Origin: DATATB01 sp036268995
Lineage (GTDB): Bacteria; Planctomycetota; Planctomycetia; Pirellulales; PNKZ01
Length of the DNA: 39,427 nt
NCBI GenBank assembly: GCA_036268995.1
Contig: DATATB010000158.1
Coordinates: 1-39,427, forward strand
Direction of reading: 5' to 3'
Below are positions 8,385 to 16,431 of the stretch, piece by piece. The position numbers and the translations under genes were made by a program. The number at the start of each line of letters is the position of its first letter. Position 1 is the stretch's first letter. The notes beneath the pieces are model-generated. The model was not told the origin of the DNA. It saw only the letters and a program-made list of their open reading frames with translations, and did no database searches.

Positions 8385-10217
8385 TCAAGTCGCTTCCGCC
8401 ATTGCCGTCAATTGCAGCGTGGCTCGCTGCTGTTCCTTCTCGAGGTACGAGCGCCCCTTCTTGACGTTCAGATGGTCCCAAGGCAGCCGGGCATCGAGCG
8501 GATAGGAGCGGTGCAGCGTGGACTGTACGTCGAGCCCGCTGTCAGCGAGGGCCGACCACCACAAGTCGGGCTTCAAGTGCTCGAACCAACTGTCGAGCCG
8601 TGCACCGCGGCGCCAGGCCAACTCCAGCCCGTCGGCCACGCGGCGATCGCCGCGACTAAAGATCCCCTCGAGCATGCTCGTCTCGACGCCGTGGCATTTT
8701 ACGTTCACGCTCTGAATCGAGCGGCGACGCCATAGATGCTTATGGGCGGCTGCAAAGTATTCGCGGGTTTGCATCCCGTTCCATTGATAGGGCGTATGGG
8801 CCTTGGGCACAAAGTTCGACACGCTGGCGATGACCTTGGGATAACGGCCACGCTCTTTGCGGCCGATGCGGGCAATCGTCTCGGCCATGTCGACAATGCC
8901 GTCCAGGTCCACGCCGCGTTCGCCGGGCAGCCCGCACAGAAAATACAGCTTCACCTGCTGCCAGCCGTTGCGAAAAGCCTGGCGGCAACCTTCGTAGAGA
9001 TCTTCGTTCTTGATTTTTTTGCGGATCTGTTCGCGCATGTCATCACGCGCGACTTCGGGGGCCAAGGTCAAACCATGCCGATCGCCCGACATCAGCTCGG
9101 CCACGCTGCGGAGCTGTTCGTTCACGCGCAGGCTGGGCAGCGCGATCGTCACGTTCAACGGCGAAAACACTTCGTGCAGCCGGCGGAGCAAAGGCTCGAA
9201 GTGCGGATAGTCGCTGGTCGATAGCGACAGCAGCGAGATCTCCTGGAATCCCGTATTGCGATACGACTCCAGCGCCGCCTGCACGATCGTCTCGACCGAG
9301 CGGATGCGCAGCGGCCGCTTGATCACCGTGCTCTGGCAAAAGCGGCACTGCCACGGGCAGCCGCGCATGATTTCAATCGCGATCCGGTCGTGGACGCACT
9401 CCACGTAAGGCACAATCGGCCGGGTGGGCAGGGGAGTGCCGTCCAGATCGTCGATCACCGACGGCTCGATCGTCGCCGGCACTTCGCTGCGCGTGCGATG
9501 CAAGGCCACCTGCGCGCCGTCGCCGCCGTACTCCGGTTCGTAGAAGCGCGGCACGTATGCAAACGGCAACCGTGCGGCCAGCTGCAGGAGTAGCTCTTCG
9601 CGCTGCTGCCGGCCGGCCGTGCCGGTGCTCAAACGGCCTTGGCTGCGGGCTGCATTCTTCAACTCGAGCCACGTGTCGCAGAGCAGGGGGAGGCTCGGCT
9701 CGCCGTCGCCCGTGACAAAGACGTCGACAAACGGAGCCAGTGGCTCGGGGTTCTGCGCGCACGGCCCGCCGGCAATCACCAGCGGGTCGTTCACGGTGCG
9801 CTCGTCGCTGCGCAGCGGGATACCGCCCAGGTCGAGCATGGTGAGCAGGTTCGTGTAGGCGATCTCATATTGCAGCGTGAAACCCAGGACGTCGAACGCG
9901 GCCAGCGGCGTGAAGGTCTCGAGGCTGTACAGCGGCAATTGGTGCCGCCGCAATTGCTCCTCCATATCCAGCCAGGGGGTAAAGGCCCGTTCGCAGACCC
10001 AATCGTCGCGGTCGTTCATCAGCGTGTACAGCACTTGCAGGCCATGATGGCTCATGCCGACCGTGTACGTGTCGGGAAAGGCCATGCACAGTTTGCCGCG
10101 CACGTCGGCATGCGATTTGCGCACGATATTCAGCTCGCCGCCCAAGTATTGCAGCGGCCCCTGCACGTGCGGCAGGACATGGCTGATGAGGTAGCTCTTC
10201 AAATCGCGGTTGACCAT
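8385..10217 (-). CDS. TIGR03960-family radical SAM protein
   Basis: The product has 610 residues. The ATG at 10217 is chosen because GAGGATT lies just upstream; the frame stays open for about 180 more codons without protein-like sequence. The N-terminal third resembles a B12-binding-type domain (AFPDTYTVGMSHHGLQVLY). The radical SAM cluster motif is RGCPWQCRFCQ (C287, C291, C294; CxxxCxxC), which holds a 4Fe-4S cluster and S-adenosylmethionine. These features match TIGR03960, a family of unknown function often found fused or next to a TIGR03936/DUF2344 partner; no such partner is seen here. The 3' end has the family's conserved LPWDHLNVKKGRSYL tail, so the gene looks intact. Confidence 0.9.
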   Translation of the reverse strand: MVNRDLKSYLISHVLPHVQGPLQYLGGELNIVRKSHADVRGKLCMAFPDTYTVGMSHHGLQVLYTLMNDRDDWVCERAFTPWLDMEEQLRRHQLPLYSLETFTPLAAFDVLGFTLQYEIAYTNLLTMLDLGGIPLRSDERTVNDPLVIAGGPCAQNPEPLAPFVDVFVTGDGEPSLPLLCDTWLELKNAARSQGRLSTGTAGRQQREELLLQLAARLPFAYVPRFYEPEYGGDGAQVALHRTRSEVPATIEPSVIDDLDGTPLPTRPIVPYVECVHDRIAIEIMRGCPWQCRFCQSTVIKRPLRIRSVETIVQAALESYRNTGFQEISLLSLSTSDYPHFEPLLRRLHEVFSPLNVTIALPSLRVNEQLRSVAELMSGDRHGLTLAPEVARDDMREQIRKKIKNEDLYEGCRQAFRNGWQQVKLYFLCGLPGERGVDLDGIVDMAETIARIGRKERGRYPKVIASVSNFVPKAHTPYQWNGMQTREYFAAAHKHLWRRRSIQSVNVKCHGVETSMLEGIFSRGDRRVADGLELAWRRGARLDSWFEHLKPDLWWSALADSGLDVQSTLHRSYPLDARLPWDHLNVKKGRSYLEKEQQRATLQLTAMAEAT

Positions 10218-10563
10218 CGCCGGAATCCTCGTGCCAGGCCAGCGGCTGCGACGCACACGCCCCGAACCCACGATTATGCCAGACCCGCCCACTTGCCAGT
10301 AGAGGAACCGGGGCAGGGCAGGGGGGCTGGCGCGCGAGCGGTGATCGACAATTCCCTGCGCATTTCCTCTCTTGGCGAGCCCCAAGACATATCGTGGCGA
10401 GCCCCAGGACGTAAGTCCGGGGAGTCCCCCGCGGCGACTGCCAGCCAAAACGCGCCTGGACAGCGGCTGCCGCAAGCCATAATAAATGAAGTCGGGGCGA
10501 ATGGACGCTGTCCGCGACCGCCGGCCGCGGCTTTGTGAACCCCAAAGAAACTGGGAATGAACC
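10218..10563. other. Intergenic gap with short repeats, between divergent genes
   Basis: This 346-bp gap separates the divergent radical SAM and PIMT-like genes, so both promoters should lie here; no convincing -35/-10 pair was found. It holds two 15-bp near-identical direct repeats, GGCGAGCCCCARGAC, at 10374-10388 and 10396-10410 (22-bp period), a G-rich stretch at 10310-10326, and a copy of the dispersed palindromic repeat at 10513-10539. No coding signal is seen. Confidence 0.6.
10513..10539. repeat. Dispersed palindromic repeat copy
   Basis: CGCGACCGCCGGCCGCGGCT followed by TTGTGAA, just upstream of the PIMT-like gene. It is a slightly diverged copy of the same family: one arm base differs and TTTAT has become TTTGT. 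Confidence 0.65.
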
Positions 10564-11802
10564 ATGCACATGCGCGGCATTGGGTTGCTACTGGTGACAC
10601 TGGCCACGCTGGCGCCCGCGCCTGCTGCCCTGGCGAAAGCCCCGGCCGACACGGTTTCGGCGGCGGAAGCCCGGCGACAAATGGTCGACAACGAGATCGT
10701 CGGCGCGGGAATCAAAGATCCGCGCGTGATCGAGGCCATGCGGGCCACGCCGCGGCATGAGTTCGTCGTTTTCAAAGATCGGCCGATGGCCTATTTCGAC
10801 ATGGCCTTGCCGATCGGCGAAGGGCAAACTATCTCGCCGCCGTTCATCGTGGCCTACATGACCGAGCAGCTCGAACCCAAGGCCACCGACAAGGTGCTCG
10901 AGATCGGCACCGGCAGCGGCTACCAGGCGGCCGTGCTCAGCCCGCTGGTCAAAGAGGTGTATTCCATCGAAATCAAAGAGCCGCTGGGCCGGCACGCCGC
11001 GCGCACCTTGAAACGGTTGGGATACACCAACGTGTTCACGAAAATCGGCGACGGCTACCAGGGCTGGCCTGACAAGGCGCCGTTCGACAAAATCATCGTC
11101 ACCTGCTCGCCCGAGAACGTGCCGCAAGCGCTGGTGGATCAATTGCGCGAAGGGGGACGGCTGATCGTGCCCCTGGGCCAGCGTTATCAGCAAACGCTGT
11201 ACTTGTTTCGCAAGCAGGACGGCAAGCTGGTCTCCGAAGCGTTGCGGCCGACACTGTTTGTGCCCATGACCGGCACCGCCGAGGAGCAGCGCAAACTCAA
11301 GCCCGACCCGCTCAAGCCGGCCATCGTCAACGGCAGCTTCGAGGAGCTCGCCAAGGAGGGCGACCTGGTCATTCCCAAAGGTTGGCACTACGTGCGCCAG
11401 GCCGAGGTGGTCAAAGACAAGCTGGCCCCCGACGGTGAGAGCTATGTGCGTTTCACGAACCAGGAGCCGGGCCGAGGCTCACAGGCCTTGCAGGCGTTTG
11501 CCATCGATGGCTACAAGGTACAGGCTTTGGACGTTTCATTGCGCATCAAGGGCGACCGCCTGGGACCCGGTCAGAACTCGCAGCAAATGCCAATGCTGAT
11601 GATCGTGTTTTACGATGACAAGCAGAACGTGGTCGGCGATCGGGGCATCGGCCCTTGGCGCGGCAGCTTCGACTGGCAACAAGAGCATGCCGTGCTGCGC
11701 GTGCCGCCCAAGGCCACGCACGCGATCGTCCGCATCGGCCTGCTGGGCGGCGTCGGCGAGCTGAGTGTCGATGCGCTGCAAATCTCCGCCAAAAACGGCT
11801 AG
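10564..11802 (+). CDS. Exported protein-L-isoaspartate O-methyltransferase with extra C-terminal domain
   Basis: The product has 412 residues. Residues 1-24 form a signal peptide ending AALA. Residues about 33-230 are a PIMT (Pcm) domain: QMVDNEIVGAGIKDPRVIEAM, the SAM-binding VLEIGTGSGYQAAVL, and the later GGRLIVPLG. PIMT methylates isoaspartyl residues in aged proteins to start their repair. Residues about 245-410 are an added beta-rich region (NGSFEE, then a run of short strands) resembling a carbohydrate-binding jelly roll. Typical Pcm is about 210 residues and cytoplasmic, so export plus this extension is notable. GGGA precedes the ATG; an alternative ATG lies two codons in. The stop overlaps the RodA stop on the other strand. 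Confidence 0.9.
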   Translation: MHMRGIGLLLVTLATLAPAPAALAKAPADTVSAAEARRQMVDNEIVGAGIKDPRVIEAMRATPRHEFVVFKDRPMAYFDMALPIGEGQTISPPFIVAYMTEQLEPKATDKVLEIGTGSGYQAAVLSPLVKEVYSIEIKEPLGRHAARTLKRLGYTNVFTKIGDGYQGWPDKAPFDKIIVTCSPENVPQALVDQLREGGRLIVPLGQRYQQTLYLFRKQDGKLVSEALRPTLFVPMTGTAEEQRKLKPDPLKPAIVNGSFEELAKEGDLVIPKGWHYVRQAEVVKDKLAPDGESYVRFTNQEPGRGSQALQAFAIDGYKVQALDVSLRIKGDRLGPGQNSQQMPMLMIVFYDDKQNVVGDRGIGPWRGSFDWQQEHAVLRVPPKATHAIVRIGLLGGVGELSVDALQISAKNG

Positions 11803-12980
11803 CGAATACCGGTCTCGTAAAGCCGCGCTCGGTGGTCGCGGGCTTTACTTTCCGCTCGAAAGCGGAACGGCTCGGGCGTGACCTCGTAGCCCGGCCGCAA
11901 CGCAACGTTCCATAGCAGCCCCAGCGCCAGCGCATGGGCCAGCAGTCCCGAGCCGCCGTAGCTGACCAGCGGCAGCGACAAGCCGGTCACGGGCAGCAGG
12001 CCCACGGTCATGCCGGTATTCACGAGCACCTGCACGGCGAACAAGGCGCCGATTCCCACCGCCACCAGCCGGCCAAACGGCTCGCGCGTCTGACCGGCAA
12101 TGCGGCACGCGCGCCACACGATGATCCCATACAGCAAAAACATGCCGAGCATCCCGCCCCAGCCGAAACGCTCGCCGACCACCGAGAAGATGAAGTCGGT
12201 ATGCGACTCGGGCAGATGATAGACGGCCCGATCATCGGGCGCGGCGCCCGTGCAAACGCTGCCCCACACGCCGCCCAGCGCCAGCAGTTGCTTGGCCTGA
12301 TGCAATTGATAGCCGTCGGCCGTGGGCTTTTCGCCGGGCGCCGACTGCTCGACGAGCGAAGTGACCCGCGAGCGCTGCTCCAAACTCATTTGCGACCAAA
12401 CCAGCGGCAACAGCGCCAGGCCGCAACAACCCAGCGCCGCCAGGTCGCGCCGCTGCGCGCCGGCCGCAAACAACAACACAAACAACAACGGCAAAAAGAC
12501 CAGCGCGGTGCCCAGGTCGGGTTCACGCAGCACCAGCAGCAAAGGCACAAGCGTGAGCACCAACGGCAAGATCAGCCCGCGCAGCCGGCGGTAATTCTCG
12601 CGGTGCATCAACCATCGGGCCAGCGCCAGCACATACGCCAGCTTGGCAAACTCCGAGGGTTGAAATCCCAAGCCCGCGAAACGCACCCAGCGATGAGCGC
12701 CGTGCACCGCGGGAAAGAAGTACACCGCCACGAGCAATCCGATCACCACGGCAAACAAGCCGTAACTCCAGCGGGCCAACACGCGGTAGCTGGGTAGCGT
12801 GACCAGCGTCATCGTCGCCGACGCCAGCGCGATCCACATCGCCTGCTGCGCGAAATAGTAGCGGCCGCCGCCGGCTAGTTCCGCGGCCCGCGCAATGCCG
12901 GCCAGCCCCAGGCCAAACAAGCCGGCCGCCGCCAGAGGCAGATCCCAGGGCAAACGGGCAATCCAGGTCTGAAACTGCAA
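11799..12980 (-). CDS. rodA: RodA/FtsW/SpoVE-family peptidoglycan polymerase
   Basis: The product has 393 residues and about ten membrane segments. SEDS-family marks are present: GAHRWVRFAGLGFQPSEFAKLA, REPDLGTALVF, the LPESHTDFIFSVVGERFGWGG loop and the C-terminal SLPLVSYGGSGLLA. These proteins polymerise lipid II glycan strands, RodA with the elongation complex and FtsW with the divisome; similarity leans to RodA. It starts at TTG 12980; a stop lies upstream in frame and no ATG or GTG suits. The last residues (KARDHRARLYETGIR) are encoded by a copy of the dispersed palindromic repeat, which has replaced the natural C-terminus. MreC, MreD or a PBP2 gene is not adjacent. Confidence 0.92.
   Translation of the reverse strand: MQFQTWIARLPWDLPLAAAGLFGLGLAGIARAAELAGGGRYYFAQQAMWIALASATMTLVTLPSYRVLARWSYGLFAVVIGLLVAVYFFPAVHGAHRWVRFAGLGFQPSEFAKLAYVLALARWLMHRENYRRLRGLILPLVLTLVPLLLVLREPDLGTALVFLPLLFVLLFAAGAQRRDLAALGCCGLALLPLVWSQMSLEQRSRVTSLVEQSAPGEKPTADGYQLHQAKQLLALGGVWGSVCTGAAPDDRAVYHLPESHTDFIFSVVGERFGWGGMLGMFLLYGIIVWRACRIAGQTREPFGRLVAVGIGALFAVQVLVNTGMTVGLLPVTGLSLPLVSYGGSGLLAHALALGLLWNVALRPGYEVTPEPFRFRAESKARDHRARLYETGIR
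11818..11848. repeat. Dispersed palindromic repeat, copy in rodA 3' end
   Basis: The core GCCGCGCTCGGTGGTCGCGGGC has flanking TAAA and TTTA. It matches the other copies (10513, 16373, 19296, 21136, 21176, 32004, 3147) and lies wholly inside the last codons of rodA, which therefore reads through it. Confidence 0.75.
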
Positions 12981-13095
12981 GGTCGTGGGCGCCGAGGAGG
13001 AGGGCTCTTTCGATTATGTCCGGCCGTAAGACGGTGGCCTGACATCGGTTGAGAGAATAGTAGCAGGCGCTGTCCAAGCTCCCCAAGATCGCTTT

Positions 13096-13115
13096 TTCCA
13101 CCCACATGGGTGGAA
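13096..13115. promoter_or_regulatory. Operator-like palindrome in the rodA / TIGR03000 divergent gap
   Basis: TTCCACCC-ACAT-GGGTGGAA is a perfect 8-bp inverted repeat about a 4-base centre, lying between two divergent genes and followed by a T6 run at 13125-13130. It could bind a dimeric regulator or form a small hairpin; nothing decides between these. Confidence 0.35.
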
Positions 13116-13195
13116 GCACCGCTATTTTTTACCCTTTCAACCCATCTTGTTCATGTTTCTCAACCTTTGAGATCAAAAAAAACTGCGCAGGTTCC

Positions 13196-13223
13196 TTGAA
13201 CCGCATGCTAGTGTTGGTATGTT
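13196..13223 (+). promoter_or_regulatory. Candidate sigma-70-like promoter for the TIGR03000 gene
   Basis: TTGAAC at 13196-13201 and TATGTT at 13218-13223 are separated by 16 bases, 55 bases upstream of the ATG at 13278. The match is reasonable but not perfect and rests on consensus only. Confidence 0.4.
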
Positions 13224-13277
13224 TTCGGTTGTCCAAACCGCACCACGGGTCCAAATTACCAGGGGAGCAAAGAGCAC

Positions 13278-14363
13278 ATGCGAAGCACATTTTTCAAGCT
13301 GACACTGGCGTCGCTGACAGCAGTGGCCGCGTTTGCGGGCACGGAGTCGTCGGCCAACGCCTTCTGGTGGCGTCATGGCGGTTCGAGCGGTGGTTACGGT
13401 TCGAGCGGCGGCTGGGGTTCCAGCGGCGGTTCGAGCGGCGGCTACGGCTCGTCGGGCGGTTCGTCCGGCGGCTGGGGTCACCACGGCTTGTTCGGCCATC
13501 ACCACCGCGCCAATTGGGGCAGCTATGGTTCCAGCGGCGGATCGAGTGGCAGCTGGGGTTCGAGCGGCGGTTCGTCCGGCGGTTGGGGTTCCAGCGGCGG
13601 ATCGTCCGGCGGCTGGGGCTCGAGCGGTGGTTCGAGCGGCGGCTGGGTTTCGGGCTACGGCAGCACTGACGGCGTGATCATGGACAACAATGCCGCGCCG
13701 CAAATGACTCCTCCGGGTGCAGTTCCCGGCGCGATGCCCGCTGCTCCGGCTCCTGGCCCGGCCATGCCGGCTCCGGGTGGCGCCGCCCCGCCGAAACCGG
13801 CTGGCGTGCAGCTGAATCCGGCCAACGATTTCCGTTCGGCGACCGTCAATGTGCAGGTCCCCGGTGAAGCCAAGGTGTTCGTCAACGGCATGGCCACGAG
13901 CAGCACCGGCGCCTATCGCCGCTATGTCTCCAACGGCCTGGAACCCGGCTTCAGCTACACCTATGAGCTGCGTGCCGAGATCGTTCGTGACGGCAAGACG
14001 CTGACCGACGTCAAGTCGATCAAGCTCAAGGCCGGCGAAAACGCGAACATCAATTTCAACTTCGAGAAGGGCGACAACCAGATTGCCAAGGAACCGGTCC
14101 GCACCAGCCTGACGCTGCACGTGCCGGCCGATGCCAAGGTGTATCTGTCGGGCAACCCGACCGCGCTGGGCGGCGGGGTCCGCGAGTTCGCCACCACCAA
14201 GCTCGCCACTGGCGAAAAGTGGAACGATTACGTCGTGCGTGTTGAGCTCCAGCGCGATGGCCACCTGCTCAGCAAAGAGCAGACGGTCTCGCTCAACGGT
14301 GGAGACACCAAGCAACTGACGATTGACTTCGACGTGGCCCAAGTGGCTCGCAACGGCCGCTAA
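13278..14363 (+). CDS. TIGR03000-domain exported protein with Gly/Ser repeats
   Basis: The product has 361 residues. A signal peptide ends SSANA before FWW. Residues about 35-130 are a low-complexity tract of GSSGG units broken by W and Y. A Pro/Ala/Gly linker follows. Two copies of the planctomycete TIGR03000 domain end the protein: the first begins ATVNVQVPGEAKVFVNG and the second TSLTLHVPADAKVYLSG; each ends in a strand with INF or IDF. AGGGGAG precedes the ATG. The function is unknown; such proteins are thought to belong to the planctomycete cell surface. A strong candidate terminator lies 20 bp downstream, and the gene is likely monocistronic and well expressed (inference). Confidence 0.92.
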   Translation: MRSTFFKLTLASLTAVAAFAGTESSANAFWWRHGGSSGGYGSSGGWGSSGGSSGGYGSSGGSSGGWGHHGLFGHHHRANWGSYGSSGGSSGSWGSSGGSSGGWGSSGGSSGGWGSSGGSSGGWVSGYGSTDGVIMDNNAAPQMTPPGAVPGAMPAAPAPGPAMPAPGGAAPPKPAGVQLNPANDFRSATVNVQVPGEAKVFVNGMATSSTGAYRRYVSNGLEPGFSYTYELRAEIVRDGKTLTDVKSIKLKAGENANINFNFEKGDNQIAKEPVRTSLTLHVPADAKVYLSGNPTALGGGVREFATTKLATGEKWNDYVVRVELQRDGHLLSKEQTVSLNGGDTKQLTIDFDVAQVARNGR

Positions 14364-14383
14364 GCGTTGTAGCGGATTGGACA

Positions 14384-14427
14384 GGGGGCCGGCCTTCGAT
14401 CACACGGGGGCCGGCCCTCATTTTTTA
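14384..14427 (+). terminator. Rho-independent terminator after the TIGR03000 gene
   Basis: The GGCCGGCC-centred arms at 14384-14394 and 14409-14419 pair over 11 bp (one G-U), with a 14-base loop, and are followed by ATTTTTTAT. It starts 20 bp after the stop codon. Confidence 0.8.
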
Positions 14428-14432
14428 TATCT

Positions 14433-14471
14433 AAACCCTCGCGCGGCCCCCCACCGGCCGCGCGAGGGTTT
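14433..14471. terminator. Second strong hairpin, possible back-up terminator
   Basis: Perfect 16-bp arms AAACCCTCGCGCGGCC / GGCCGCGCGAGGGTTT surround a 7-base loop (CCCCACC). The arms begin with AAA and end with TTT, so it could act weakly in both directions. It sits directly after the first terminator. Confidence 0.65.
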
Positions 14472-14596
14472 ATCGTTTGTAGCTGTCGAGAATGGCTCGG
14501 CAGACCCGTCCCGTTTCAGTGTCCGCCGGCATCCGATAAACTTTTGGGTATCAGAGTGGCCCGTCACGGCAAGATTTCCCGACTGGATGGATTGGA

Positions 14597-15217
14597 ATGA
14601 ATACCGCGCGGCTAACGCCCAGCAATCCGGCCGGATGCACTTCGGCCAGTTGGGGACGCTGGAGCCGGCTGCTGGTCAGCGGGCTTCTGGCCTGGCACCT
14701 GATTGCCGTGCTGCTGGGGCCGCTGTCCGTGCCCGACGCGATGATCCCCGAAGCGCTGCGGCCGATCTTTCGACCCTATCAGCAAGCCGTCTTTATCAAT
14801 AACGGCTACAAGTTCTTTGCTCCCGATCCGGGCCCGAGCCATCTGGTGCGCTACGACGTCGAGATGGCCGATGGCAGCCATCAGCACGGCGTGTTTCCCG
14901 ATCTTGGGGAGCATTGGCCCCGGTTGCTATATCACCGGCATTTCATGCTCAGCGAGTTCATCGGCAATGCGCCGCCCCCGCCGGATTGGGATCCGCGCCT
15001 GAACTGGGCTCAGCAGCCATTGCACGGCTGGCAGCGCGAATACGCCCACTCGTATGGTCAGCATCTGCTGCGCGCTTCCGGCGGCCGCAGCGTTACGCTC
15101 GAACTCGTCGAACACGGGATCGCTTCGCCCGACCAGGTGTTGGCCGGCGTGCGTTTAGACGATCCGCAGAGCTATCGTAGCCGGCCGCTGGGGACCTATT
15201 CCGGAGCCGACCAGTGA
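14597..15217 (+). CDS. Hypothetical membrane-anchored protein encoded with HTTM protein
   Basis: The product has 206 residues. One hydrophobic helix near residues 24-45 (LLVSGLLAWHLIAVLLGPL) is followed by a soluble part with YKFFAPDPGPSHLVRYDVEMADG, a motif often seen in proteins encoded beside HTTM-domain genes in planctomycetes. The ATG at 14597 follows GGATGGATTGGA. Its TGA overlaps the GTG start of the HTTM gene (GTGA), so the two are translationally coupled and probably work together. The helix places most of the chain on one side of the membrane; the function is unknown. Confidence 0.8.
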   Translation: MNTARLTPSNPAGCTSASWGRWSRLLVSGLLAWHLIAVLLGPLSVPDAMIPEALRPIFRPYQQAVFINNGYKFFAPDPGPSHLVRYDVEMADGSHQHGVFPDLGEHWPRLLYHRHFMLSEFIGNAPPPPDWDPRLNWAQQPLHGWQREYAHSYGQHLLRASGGRSVTLELVEHGIASPDQVLAGVRLDDPQSYRSRPLGTYSGADQ

Positions 15218-16254
15218 ACATGGTATCTCGCTACTTGCGCGAGCTGATCGGTGCGGCCATCGGCGGATGGAACCGCTTTTGGTTTTCGGCCGCCGATCCC
15301 GCCACACTGGGATTGGTGCGCATCCTGGCCGGCTCGATGCTGCTGTACACGCACCTGGTGTGGACGCTCGACTTGGAGGCCTTCTTCGGCCGCGACGCGT
15401 GGGTAAGTCCTTCGGCGGCCGCCAGTCTAATGCGCGGCGACTCGGCCTGGAGCTATTTGTGGCTGGTCGATTCTCGCTGGCTGCTGTGGACGCTGCATCT
15501 TGCCGCGCTGGCCGTGTTTGCCATGATGGCCATCGGCTTGTGCAGCCGCATGGTGACGGTGCTGGGCTTCGTCATCGCCGTGGCTTATGCCAACCGCGTG
15601 CCCGGTGCGCTGTTCGGTTTGGACCAGATCAACACGATGCTGGCCATGTACGTCATGCTCGGGCCGAGCGGAGCGGCATATTCTGTCGACCGCTGGCTGG
15701 CCGCTCGCCGAGCCGGCAAGCCCATGCCTGTGGCCACACCGACCGTAAGTGCCAATCTCGCCGTGCGGCTGATCCAGGTTCACATGTGCATCATCTATTT
15801 CTTCGCCGGGCTGTCGAAGATGCAGGGCGAGACGTGGTGGGCCGGCAATGCATTGTGGGGAGCTTTTGCCAATCTCGAATACCAATCGCTCGATATGACC
15901 TGGCTGGCAAGCTGGCCGCTGGTCGTGGCCCTGGCGACACAAGTCACGGTTTGGTGGGAACTGGCTTTCGCCGTCATCATCTGGCCGCGACTGCTGCGGC
16001 CGCTGGTCTTGGTGCTCGCGATTCCATTGCACCTGGGCATCGGCATCTGCCTGGGCATGATGACCTTCGGCCTGGTGATGCTGATCGGCTGCACGTCCTT
16101 TTTGCCGCCCGAGTGGGTCCGCGCGGTCATCGACCGGCGGGCAGGGCAGGGGAGGGCAGGGGAGTCGCCCGCCTTGGACGCCCGACCGGCCGAGGCTGCC
16201 ATCCCGCGCCGTCGCCCCGCCGGCGAACGCCCGCCCGCCGGCCAACGCCGCTGA
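15214..16254 (+). CDS. HTTM-domain membrane protein (vitamin K-dependent carboxylase-like fold)
   Basis: The product has 346 residues. It has multiple membrane segments and HTTM marks: LGLVRILAGSMLLYTHLVW near the N-terminus, FGLDQINTMLAMYVMLGPSG, and VHMCIIYFFAGLSKMQGETWWAGNALW. HTTM proteins are related to the membrane part of gamma-glutamyl carboxylase; bacterial activities are mostly unproven. It starts at a GTG overlapping the upstream stop; an ATG two codons later is an alternative. The last 35 residues are low-complexity Arg/Pro/Ala and contain a GGGCAGGGCAGGGGAGGGCA tract (16139 on), so the tail may have been extended by repeat sequence. Confidence 0.88.
   Translation: MNMVSRYLRELIGAAIGGWNRFWFSAADPATLGLVRILAGSMLLYTHLVWTLDLEAFFGRDAWVSPSAAASLMRGDSAWSYLWLVDSRWLLWTLHLAALAVFAMMAIGLCSRMVTVLGFVIAVAYANRVPGALFGLDQINTMLAMYVMLGPSGAAYSVDRWLAARRAGKPMPVATPTVSANLAVRLIQVHMCIIYFFAGLSKMQGETWWAGNALWGAFANLEYQSLDMTWLASWPLVVALATQVTVWWELAFAVIIWPRLLRPLVLVLAIPLHLGIGICLGMMTFGLVMLIGCTSFLPPEWVRAVIDRRAGQGRAGESPALDARPAEAAIPRRRPAGERPPAGQRR
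16139..16164 (+). repeat. G-rich tract inside the HTTM gene tail
   Basis: GGGCAGGGCAGGGGAGGGCA then GGGGAG: five G-runs in 26 bases in the coding strand of the HTTM tail, matching the minus-strand tract at 24884-24909. It encodes RAGQGRAGES-type residues, so the tail is probably derived from this element. Confidence 0.6.
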
Positions 16255-16262
16255 GCGGGCCA

Positions 16263-16333
16263 GTAGCGGAATTCGTGAGAATTCCGGCCGGGGCCGTCAA
16301 CCCACGCGCCGGAAGTCTCACAACTTCCGCTAC
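16263..16333. repeat. Intergenic inverted repeat, 27-28-bp imperfect arms
   Basis: The left arm GTAGCGGAATTCGTGAGAAT continues to TCCGGCCG (16263-16290); the right arm at 16307-16333 ends CAACTTCCGCTAC. The arms are imperfect reverse complements with about four mismatches. Each arm itself contains a small GGAANNC...GNNTTCC inverted repeat. It lies 8 bp after the HTTM gene. Confidence 0.75.
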
Positions 16334-16372
16334 AACGCGGGTTGAACGCCAATCGGGGCTCACCTTATAGTT

Positions 16373-16405
16373 CATAAAGCCGCGACCGGTGGTCGCCGTG
16401 ACTTT
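16373..16405. repeat. Dispersed palindromic repeat copy upstream of asd
   Basis: CATAAAGCCGCGACCGGTGG followed by TCGCCGTGACTTT; the core palindrome is GCGACCGGTGGTCGC. It ends 26 bp before the asd start. Confidence 0.75.
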
Positions 16406-16431
16406 CCAAGCCATTGCCGGAGAACCGTCGA

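Noticed and set aside
10218..10775. Upstream extension of the radical SAM frame to 10775
   Set aside because: It crosses the start of the PIMT-like gene on the other strand and is not protein-like; the start at 10217 has a ribosome-binding site.
13380..13650. Tandem DNA repeat as a satellite
   Set aside because: It is the coding region for GSSGG units in the TIGR03000 protein, explained by protein composition.
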